Shown piece by piece: positions 55,901 through 64,000 of a stretch of DNA of 64,000 nt. The stretch comes from Escarpia spicata. Taxonomy: Eukaryota; Annelida; Polychaeta; Sabellida; Siboglinidae. Numbering within the stretch: the stretch's first letter is position 1; the number at the start of each line of letters is the position of its first letter. The position numbers and the translations under genes are program-made. The notes under the pieces are model-generated. The model ran no database searches. It worked only from the letters and a program-made list of their open reading frames with translations, and had not been told where the DNA came from. The stretch covers positions 29,354,156 to 29,418,155 of the forward strand of contig OZ023210.1 of assembly GCA_963995525.1 (NCBI GenBank), in the 5' to 3' direction.

Positions 55901-58900
55901 GTTGGCGACTTCAACATCAGATACGACGTTGAGGCAGAGGCCCGGCCGCTCGTGCAACTACTGGACTCATACAATTTCACCCAACACGTCACAGAGCCTA
56001 CATATTCTGCAGGCCACACATTGGACTTAGTTATAACCCCGACAAATTACATTCTCGCTACTTCTGTTGACGTTATTCCGATGTCTATATTAGATCACCA
56101 CGTAGTGCGCTACGTCATGAACATCAAACGGCCAGCTAAGACATCGACACATATAGTAAAAAGCAATTACCGCTCGTTTGACGCCGATTTTTTCAACAAT
56201 GACATTCGATAAACTTGTGAGTCACTATCAACCATGGTGTTAACATCCAGCGCAGCGGAACTCGTCACTGGCTACAATGCTTCATTAAGAACACGTATTG
56301 ACAAACATGCACCAGAGCGACGGACTGTCATGCGAGGTAATAAACCAAACCCGTGGTACAACAGCAACATCGATGCCGGGAGGAGACGCCGCCGAAAGAA
56401 CGAGTCGTTATGGAGTTGCACAAAGGTTGAGATTCATCGACAAATGTGCGTTGATGCACGCGAAGAGTGCAACAGGCTCATTGCCCTCTAGAAAACCAAC
56501 TACTATCGAGATAAACTTCTGAACGCTGACAACAAAAGCATGTTCAACATCGTGATATCGCTGAGTTGGAAGCCATCACGTTCGTATCCCGAATATGACT
56601 CCGTCGTTGCCAGTTTCGATTGATTCATTTTCCGACTATTTTAACAACAAGGTAGCTGAAATTCGACTCGGCTTACATGCTGCCAAACATCGCATCACAC
56701 CGCCGCGTGAAACATGTCGCTTTGTCACACCAATTGACACATTTACACCTACAACAACACGTGAAATAACGACTATCATCGCTAGAATGTCTACGTCTTG
56801 CACACTTGACCCGTTACCATCCGATCATGTAAAACAGAACACTGACGCACTTGCGATCATTGTTGCCGACATAACAAATGCGTGTTTGGCAGAAGGAACA
56901 TTGCCGGACGAACTGAAGCGAGCACTGTGCATCCTCTTTTGAAGAAGCCGTGTGTAAGGATACATTAAGTAACTACCGCCCAGTCAGCTATCTGTCCCAA
57001 CTTTCGAAAGTGATTGAAAAGGTTGTGGGCAACTGAACATTCACATAGCCAATTAATCACTTACGGATACATTTCAGTCCGCATACAAGCGAAACCACTC
57101 GACCGAGACAGCCCTACTGTGGGTAGTCAACGAGATCAGGACTGCGCTAGACCGTAGACAAGGTACGATCGTCGTACTCATTGATCTAAGCGCCGCATTT
57201 GACACGGTAGATCACGCAATACTATTGAATCGCCTACAACGACGTTACGGCATCACCGGAGTGGTTCTCCATTGGTTGGAATCTTACCTAAGTAATCGCA
57301 AGCAGAGTGTCGTCATCGACCGCGTGTTATCCAGTGAGACGACTTTGTTAACGGGAGTGCTGCAAGGGACCACTATTATTTTCACTATACGTGCAGCCGA
57401 TCGGTGATATCATTCACAAACACGACTTAGAATTTCACCACTACGCCGATGGTCTACAACTGTTCTGTCACTTCGACTTGGATGCATCTTCTTTGGTGAC
57501 CGCCGTGCGTCGGGTCGAGCGATGTATTGATGACGTGAAGGAGTGGGTGACTTGGAATTACCTGCTCATGAATGACACCAAAACATAAATTCTACCGGTT
57601 GTCCCCAAATTATCACTCGACAGGCTCGATGTGAAAGTGCGACCCCTATTCTTCGAGAACTGCACTGGCTACCTATTCAACAGCGCATTGCAGTCAAGAT
57701 CGCTGTTCTTACGTACAAGTCGCTGCACGAAGACCTCTCGTCTGTCTACATGCAGAAGCTCGTGCGTGTTCACATGCCAGCCAGACGTCTTCGGTCTGCT
57801 GACTCGAACGCACTAGTTGTTCCGAGAACACGCAGCAGAGCCGGTGACTGTACATTTGCTCACGTAGCGGCAGCGGTGTGGAACGCTCTGCGGTCAAGCG
57901 TTACCAGCAAAACATCACTGGAATCATTTAAATCTGCCTTGAAGACTAATTTGTTCACTGCAGCGTATATGTAACTCGGACCCTTACTAACACCGTGTTA
58001 CCATAGCTGATTGATGTTTAACGTTTATTTATTATTTATTTATCTATTTATTTACTTTTCATATACATTTTAGCCTAATTTATTGATGTTTACATTAATT
58101 TTAGTTTACTTATTAAAATAATAATAATATGATCTTAACTATTTAATGTTATGATATTTTAAATCACATTCCTTTTCTACTTCTACTATATTTATTTTCT
58201 TAATTACTATTATTATTAGTTCATTTTATCTATGATATAAACACTATTGTTTTTTTATTCAAATGCACTATTTTTAACATACATTTGTATATTGTTGTAA
58301 AGCGCTGTGAACAATATTGGATGTGGCGCTTAACAAAATAAAATATTATTATTATTATACGTCGATATTGTGAATAAAAGACGAGTATACTCAGCTGGAG
58401 TTTTGTGGTTTTCGGAACAAATCTCGGGTTTATTTTACGAGAAGAAACGGTCATTAAATAATGGCTGGTCCCACAACTCTTGACTGGGGCCCTGGCATAG
58501 ACACGCACACACGTAAGCACGCACACACGCATGCACATATGGGCCCTACACTTCATGTATACTGATTATGTAAACACTCACAATGGAAACTACGTCGAAT
58601 ATAATTAAATGTTGCAAAGACATGTCTGTAACCTAACCAGTGTACTTATCGTATATTCATGATCATAATATATGCGTGACGACGGTAAATTCAGTTCAGC
58701 ATCGGTAAAACAATAAAACACGTACATTTGCGTTGATGATAATGTTTTCATTTTTCAAATCTTTATCCCAATCCCCACTTTGGACTAATGATGACAACAG
58801 AAAGACAAATTCACCAAGGATTCTTAAACAGAATTACCTCTTCGTATACTTTCTGTCATACTCATTTGTTCTTCTGCATTACGACCGTAAACCCAGTTCA

Positions 58901-61900
58901 ATACGGGTCATTAATATAACGAATCGTAATTTTTGGTCATATTTATTCAATAATCGGTTCGCCAACGTGATACATTCTTGTTGATGTGTTTATTATACGC
59001 CCCTGTTAGTGACAGTGGTAGACCGATACGATCACAGAGATTAAAAAGTGCATGCATTGTGTATGTCCCCAGTGTTTTCGGCCGGAGTCGGGGAATGGAT
59101 GAACGTAGCCAAGAGAGAGAACGCGGTGAAGTATCTCGCCAAAGACACGTACCATTACGCATGCGCAGAACATTGGAAGACGATAATAGACAACGCGATT
59201 AGTGATGATGTCGGTGAGTTGGCTGCCCGTGCTTTCTTCAGTGGTAGTGCCACCTGTGACAAGGGATGGAACCCTAGGATAGTTAGTTCGACCCGGGGAA
59301 CATGGGTCACGTGGCAGAGAAAACATATTGTCAGAAAGGATACACAGTGTCATTGTACTATTTAAATTTTAAAAGTGTACTATTTCGAGAGCACAGTGGC
59401 GCAGTGGATAGAGCATCGGACTCTCGATCGAGAGAACCCGGGTTCGAATCATGTGCTGCCGTTTTGAACCTTGGGCAAGTTTATTCACTCTACGTTGCTC
59501 CAGTTTATCCAGCTCTGTGAATTAGTACCTGTCTAAGTGTCTATTGACAGTAGTGGATACTTGTGAACGAATAATCTTCGCCCAGTAATTGCTGCTTCAG
59601 AGAGAACTCATGATTGTGTTCGATTAAACAGGGCTGCCGGAGAGTAAAGTGTAAAGCGTTTTGAGTAATCACAAGGACTGGAAACTGCGCGATATAAGAA
59701 CTTACCTTTATTTCTTTTAACAAACCAACTTACATCTACCGATGTAGCAACAAACCAAAGACATATGTTACCACCATTGCAGTATTTTGATATTAAATTC
59801 GTAACAATGGCGGTCTCTGTGTGAATGACTCACCATACGACGTGTCTAATGAAAAAATGAATACGTCTAAACAACTATCTTTGTGTTTGTGAAATACATT
59901 CCATATTGGTGGATCAGAGGCCAAGAAAGCGAATGAAAGAGGCAGATGGACCATTTCGCATAGAAGGAGATGCATTTACAATGATCCAACGTTAGCGTGT
60001 TAATATATAGATCGACGGACACGACATAACTATGCATAATGGAGACAAACATGACCAGTATTATGGTTAAACAACAAGTTGTAACCAGTAATCATGGTAA
60101 TGGTCCTTTGGGATTTTAATATCCGTCAAAATAAAAAAAATTATGAGATCTTCACAACACAAAAATAAGTAACTCTTATAACAACGTAACACTATTATGA
60201 CAATGATTAAATTTGCGTCATTTAAACACGTTACGTTGTCTGGGGGTTAGTAGGGTAATTGCCGCCTTGCCGTGAACCCACCCACTCGCCTCTTTCTGTA
60301 GTCATTCGCTTCTTTGAACTAATTGAGACCAGACAAAACTAAATAAGGCCTATGATCTACCAATTTGCGTTACAGGCGCTGGCGAGAACGAACCCGCCTT
60401 GTACGTGGCCGACGACACGTACACGTACGGGAAGTGTTCCTCCTGTCCTAGCCTGCAGCGTTGTGTCTGTAACGTACTCGACAGAAGCTACACTTGTGCA
60501 GGTAAGTCACGAACACGGTTCTACGGTCTGTTGGGAAAAGTGTACGTTTGGTATTTGATGTTGCTGTGTGATCAACAGACTGTATTGGAACTGCTGCTGA
60601 CGACCAGGGAAATGTCGACACTGATTGCGATCACACGCTGTACGCCGAGAACGCAACATTTGAACGTTCAGATAACTAATTTCCTGTGAACGTCTTTAGT
60701 TAACATTACAAGAGAATGTCTTCACAGGACATGCATTAGGTCGTACTTCCTTCCTGTTTTTCACTAATGTCGCGTTCTTGACATTTGCAATACTATATGA
60801 TCTGCTCTCATGTAACCATCGTCGTGTGCACAGTTCTATGGGTCACGGTCGTGAATTTCGGAATGAAGGTATACGCGATGGATATTAGCAGGTATCAATT
60901 CCTTGAGCGCTAGTTACGAGTTATCGCTTCATTCTCTCGTTTCCCACTGCATTATAGTCTCGTGGACATCGCGGATTAACTGTGCGTGTTACAGATGCAT
61001 ATCACAGGTTCGTTTTTTTTAAATTAAATGCTGCACATTAACCACCTGTGTGTGGTGGTTTACTTTCTCTTGCATTAACACACACGATACGGCACGATTC
61101 TAGCTGTTTATATTAGTATCACAACTTAAATTGTCGTTCCTTCTTTGTAGTGCTTACCATTCAGGTTTTCGTATTTTCAAGTGTCACCGACACATGTGTC
61201 TGCGTTTAGGAATGTCACTATGTACTTAATCATGATTATATAATTCCAAAATATCCTATAGTTGCCTCGTGACGTGTGAGTCGATGACGCAGACCTATAG
61301 GGCCAACGCGTGCACAGACACGTGAAATAAATGCAGTGCAGATAAGCGAGCCAAACAATACCAGCGCCCTAGGCACTAGAACTACTGTACACCTGTGGTT
61401 GTATGGAACCCGTGAGAAAGTATCGTCAGAGAAACAAACTGAAACCCGATACCCTCAATTTCATGTTGGTAACTTGGTGCATTCGTCATGAGAGCTACAA
61501 TAGGCAACCGTTTCCTTCTTTCTTTCTCCCCTTCTTTCTTTCTTTCTTTCTTTCTTTCTGTCTTTCTTTCTTGAAATTATTATAGTCTCGTGGACATCGC
61601 GAACATCGAGGATTGACTGTGCGTGTTACAGATGCATCTCACGGGTTCGTTAAAAAAAAATTAAAGGCTACACGTTAACCACATGTGCGTGGTGGTTTAC
61701 TTTCTCTTGCATAACACACACCGTTCGGCACGTTACACTAGTATCACAACTTAACGGGTCCTTCCTTCTTTGTAGTGCTTACCATTCAGGTTTTCGTATT
61801 TTCAAGTGTCACCGACACATCGTCTGTGTTTAGGAATATCACTATGTACTTGCACATGGTTATATAATTCCAAAATAGCCTAAGGTTGTCTCGTGACTTG

Positions 61901-62798
61901 TGAGTCGATGACGCAGACCTATAGAGCCTACGTACGCACACACACGTGAAATCAACGTAGTGCAGATAAGCGAGCCAAACAATACCAGCGCCCTAGGAAA
62001 CAGAACTACTGTGCAACTGTGGTTGTATGGAGCCCGTGAGAAAGTCTCGTCAGAGAAGTAAACCGAAACCCGATACCCTCAATTACATGTTGGTAACTTG
62101 GTGCATTCGTCATGAGAGCCACTATCCAGACGGCTAATACGTCGCCACCCGAACAGTTTTTGGTTTGCACAATGACTAACTATAAGTATTATTAGTGTTA
62201 ATAATAATAATAAACTTATAATATTACAGCTCTTATATTCTAGGAATCTGATATTAGAGGCGCAACATATAAGAACCATGGAACAAAATCGTTAAGGACA
62301 AGCAAGAGTCATCATTAGAGCAAGAGTCATCATTAGAGCAAGAGTCATCATTAGAGCAAGGGACAGCCGACAGGATTGCATTTTCAAATAATTATGTCTT
62401 GAGTTTTTACGAAATGTAGCTGCAGTTTCAGATGATTTTAAAATGATACGGAGTTGATTCCATATTTTCGGTGCAGCTACAAAAAAATCACTTTTGCCAA
62501 GTAAACTAAATGTTGTGCAAAACACATGAACTCTATGTATAATGCAATCATTTTGATAATTCCCGTGTAGATGGTCAAGTTGCGATTAACAGAGAGTAAA
62601 CGAATGATTTGTCATACAGGATACGACGAAGCTACACTTGACGATGCACCGGAAGACGTCGGTCCAACCGGCGGCATCCACCTTACGGGCACCATCCTGA
62701 CCCTCCTTATTATAGCTGGTTCGGCGACAGTGTTCCTGTGTCTTCTCGTTGTCTGTTGTATTTGTTGCTGTCGTAGAAGACGCTCACAGGACGAGTAA
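52465..62798 (+). CDS. gene B: VWA-domain type I membrane protein, five exons, intact
   Basis: Exons 52465-52953, 54715-54838, 59073-59213, 60376-60501 and 62620-62798 total 1059 bp. All junctions agree in phase (0, 1, 1, 1) and give 352 residues. Order: signal peptide (to about residue 22), VWA domain with complete MIDAS (DRSKS; Thr in DDTNMNS; FTDGD), Cys-rich segment, acidic stalk, one membrane helix, RRRRSQDE tail. The protein should sit in the plasma membrane with the VWA domain outside, binding a ligand through Mg/Ca. The short tail has no kinase or known signalling motif. Introns hold a Tc1-like MITE, an almost complete LINE and a SINE. It is the best candidate for a working member of the cluster. 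Confidence 0.8.
52966..53145. mobile_element. Tc1/mariner-like MITE in intron 1
   Basis: TA-CTGTCGAAACTTGCATTACG…GGTCACCTCAGTAATGCAGC… CACTAATATAGTCACCTCGC…. Undivided relative of the element at 9406-9930. Confidence 0.6.
53150..54714. other. gene B intron 1, no exon seen
   Basis: 53690-54030 is duplicated in locus C (31850-33010). No coding stretch is supported. Confidence 0.5.
54715..54838 (+). CDS. gene B exon 2: VWA, third MIDAS motif
   Basis: 124 bp between acceptor ttattatgcag and donor ACAG/gtacgt. VAEEMFLSNSRNGADKILWV, then FTDGDTDCSSATIKFKEQG and IT. Phase 0 in, 1 out; same length as gene A exon 2. Confidence 0.88.
55110..58360 (+). pseudogene. nearly full-length LINE (CR1/L2-like) in gene B intron 2
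   Basis: A lead segment (YDRRELLRHSKV; LLGIAVPSRGCRA) is followed by the endonuclease: SVAVLNARSVRNKPLTISEF, CIVGDFNIRYD, SAGHTLDLVIT and ILDHHVV. Reverse transcriptase follows: STSCTLDPLPSDHVKQN, SAYKRNHSTETALLWVVNEI, VVLIDLSAAFDTVDHAILLN and SVVIDRVLSSETTLLTGVLQ. The catalytic box reads FHHYADGLQLF, so YADD has become YADG. The C-terminal part has RRLRSADSNALVVPRTRSRA and GDCTFAHVAAAVWNALRSS. The 3' UTR carries GTAAAGCGCTGTGAAC and a (ATT)n tail, as in L2/CR1 relatives. Several frameshifts; inactive. Confidence 0.88.
59073..59213 (+). CDS. gene B exon 3: end of VWA domain
   Basis: 141 bp between acceptor ttgtgtatgtccccag and donor TGTCG/gtgagt, phase 1 to 1. VFSAGVGEWMNVAKRENAVK, YLAKDTYHYACAEHWKTIID and NAISDDV. 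The HYAC motif is shared with gene A. Confidence 0.88.
59385..59725 (+). mobile_element. tRNA-derived SINE in intron 3
   Basis: The head TGGCGCAGTGGATAGAGCAT (box A) and GGGTTCGAATC (box B) stand at tRNA-like spacing. The body is shared with 34255 and 62970 (TTGCTCCAGTTTATCCAGCT; CGCCCAGTAATTGCTGCTTC). The tail is GCGCGATATAAGAACTTACC-TTTATTTCTTTT. The head shows a tRNA ancestor, but the acceptor ends do not pair well, so it is not a tRNA gene. Confidence 0.8.
60270..60315 (-). repeat. single copy of the 61-bp array unit
   Basis: In complement AAGAAGCGAATGACTACAGA-AAGAGGCGAGTGGG matches the unit of 17040-17345 over about 40 bp. Confidence 0.6.
60376..60501 (+). CDS. gene B exon 4: Cys-rich segment
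   Basis: 126 bp between acceptor tttgcgttacag and donor TGCAG/gtaagt, phase 1 to 1. AGENEPALYVADDTYTYGKC, then SSCPSLQRCVCNVLDRSYTC and A. The pattern C-x2-C-x5-C-x-C-x8-C is EGF-like in look but not a standard EGF spacing. With five Cys one stays unpaired unless it bonds elsewhere. Confidence 0.85.
60579..60679 (+). CDS. gene B alternative last exon (secreted form)
   Basis: Acceptor ttgctgtgtgatcaacag opens a stretch in the phase required by exon 4. It reads CIGTAADDQGNVDTDCDHTL, then YAENATFERSDN and TAA; the joining codon with exon 4 gives Asp. It adds two Cys (seven in all) and an NAT sequon. With exons 1-4 it totals 981 bp, or 326 residues without a membrane helix. A weak donor (GAAC/gttcag) inside would also be phase 1, so it could instead be an internal exon. 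Confidence 0.6.
60951..62125. repeat. tandem duplication, about 560 bp each, 628-bp offset, in the last intron
   Basis: ATTATAGTCTCGTGGACATC at 60951 and 61579 begin two similar copies (GTGGTTTACTTTCTCTTGCA; CGTGTGAGTCGATGACGCAG in copy 1). A third, shorter copy is at 33170-33420 in locus C. Copy 1 ends in a (CTTT)n microsatellite at about 61518-61572. Confidence 0.85.
62180..62590 (-). pseudogene. LINE 3' end with UTR, minus strand
   Basis: Minus-strand FCTTFSLLGKSDFFVAAPKI, then WNQLRIILKSSETAATFRKN. It is the paralog of 33500-33845. An 18-19 bp unit (AGAGCAAGAGTCATCATT) is tandemly repeated at 62303-62360 here only. Confidence 0.75.
62620..62798 (+). CDS. gene B last exon: stalk, membrane helix, basic tail
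   Basis: Acceptor tttgtcatacag, phase 1 in, to TAA: YDEATLDDAPEDVGPTGG, IHLTGTILTLLIIAGSATVF, LCLLVVCCICCC and RRRRSQDE. A helix of about 27 hydrophobic residues ends in a run of Cys (possible palmitoylation, inferred) and four Arg, the usual stop-transfer signal. It is the only copy in the window found in series with exons 1-4. Confidence 0.88.
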
Positions 62799-62799
62799 G

Positions 62800-63337
62800 T
62801 CAACACTATGTTTTAGTATTTATCCTATCTATTATTTCTATGTTCTAAGAATTATAGTGTAGGCGATTATAATAGCTTTTGTGTTATTTGTTTGTTAAAA
62901 CAGATTGTGCCCTCGTTCTGTATTACGACGTAATAAAGGTCTATAAATATGATGAACAAGTTCAAAACTTGTAAAAGGTTCAAAATCACTCCACATTGCT
63001 CCACTTCACTCAGCTGTCAAGATAGTGTTCAATTGAATCGTTTTGGGATGAAGTGTGAAGCTTTGAGCAGTCGTAAGGACAAGATATCGCGCTATATCTA
63101 AGAATTTACCTTTTTATATTTCTACGCAGTTCTCCCGTAATTGCCCCCCGTGTGCCACCAAGGACGACGGTGGGCGATGATAGAGCACAGTCGGACAACA
63201 ATCACGTGTACTACAACTCAGGCATGGTGTAGGTGGCATCGACTTATTGTGGTACAATTGTCTCAACACACATACATATATATATATATATATATGGTCC
63301 CTTATGCATATCTGGTCGACGTATGCTGCTGTTAGGA

Positions 63338-63407
<70 letters not shown>

Positions 63408-64000
63408 TCATTGCAGCAGAATGTTGCATGAGCGAGACCAATTCAACATTCTGAAAAACATAATGTGTAAAACCCAGTAATGTTCGACAAGATATATTTA
63501 TTATATGGGTTCATAACTAGCAGTTGGACACAGTTAGTGCAATGCGTTTGCAATTCTCGTCCAATTTCTAATCAACTGATTTAGGAAAGTCTCAGATTAC
63601 TAATGCAGATTTGTGTCATGTGAACAGTTATAGCAATTTGCTACTATGATGCATTTATTACGTCCATATTCTAGAACATAACACTGATCAAATACCATCA
63701 TAATATGTACGTTATCACTACCAACTACGCAGCGAGAAAATATCATTCCTTAATGACGTACAATCGTTAGAGTATTTCTAAGTACAATACACAAGATAAC
63801 GTAAGTGAACTACCCGTGTTTTAACTTGCGTTGATGGCGCGTGTTAAGTTCACCCTTATTGCGTTTACCCTGCCGTAGAACATACGACAATACGCAGTTT
63901 CGGTGTCCTCGTGACAATTCTGTAGTAAACAAGATGCCATTTATTTTCACAGCCCACCTGAAGTAAAACCTCGAGTACCCCCCAGAAAGGCCGGAAGTCG
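62800..64000. repeat. copy of 34080-35465
   Basis: TTTATCCTATCTATTATTTC…, then GAAAGTCTCAGATTACTAAT and GTAAAACCTCGAGTACCCCC follow the order of locus C. It differs by a single SINE unit in place of the 45-bp array and by an insert at about 63118-63540. It runs off the window end. Confidence 0.85.
63270..63405. repeat. (TA)n microsatellite
   Basis: Two pure AT runs, 63275-63295 and 63340-63403, inside the insert specific to this copy. Confidence 0.95.

Noticed and set aside
59390..59465. possible tRNA gene
   Set aside because: Box A and B are present, but the acceptor ends do not pair and a SINE body and tail follow, with relatives elsewhere in the window.

Overview
This window is eukaryotic nuclear DNA, most likely from a marine invertebrate; the species cannot be told from the sequence. 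The evidence is short coding exons bounded by GT/AG splice sites with matching phases, many kinds of metazoan transposon relics (LINE, SINE, Ty3/gypsy, Maverick/Polinton, hAT-like and Tc1/mariner-like), and micro- and minisatellites over a large share of the window. No bacterial-style gene, rRNA, free-standing tRNA gene or CRISPR array was seen.

Layout. 1-2.9 kb holds two candidate minus-strand exons (one with a helix-turn-helix), two minisatellites and an unrecognised ORF. 4.1-6.1 kb is a decayed minus-strand LINE. 7.1-8.4 kb is a 41-bp satellite-like array. 9.4-10.8 kb has a Tc1/mariner-like MITE split by a SINE, then two unrecognised exon-like stretches. 11.7-12.7 kb is a LINE fragment split by a 432-bp inverted-repeat element. 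17-25 kb holds LINE pieces, several minisatellites and a 579-bp-offset tandem duplication.

The main genic content (25.7-62.8 kb) is a small, heavily rearranged cluster of one gene family. Its product is a signal peptide, a von Willebrand factor A (VWA) domain with a complete MIDAS, a short Cys-rich segment, one transmembrane helix and a short basic tail. Gene B (52465-62798, +) looks intact: five exons whose phases join to a 352-residue type I membrane protein. An extra exon between exon 4 and the membrane exon has its own stop and would give a secreted form. Gene A (31207-25710, -) keeps exons 1-4 but has a 7-bp deletion in exon 4 and no visible membrane exon. Locus C (31.7-35.5 kb, +) keeps only the membrane exon. 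Lone decayed exon 2 (37.9 kb, +) and exon 3 (48.0 kb, -) mark further copies. The copies differ by transposon insertions, some with the matching empty site elsewhere in the window, and by losses ending at simple repeats.

Between genes A and B lie the N-terminal part of a broken Maverick/Polinton-type protein-primed DNA polymerase B with zinc-finger remnants (40.0-42.3 kb), unrecognised exons that may come from the same element (43.5-45.2 kb), and a small deleted Ty3/gypsy element with 155-bp LTRs whose protease segment is inverted (45.4-47.1 kb).
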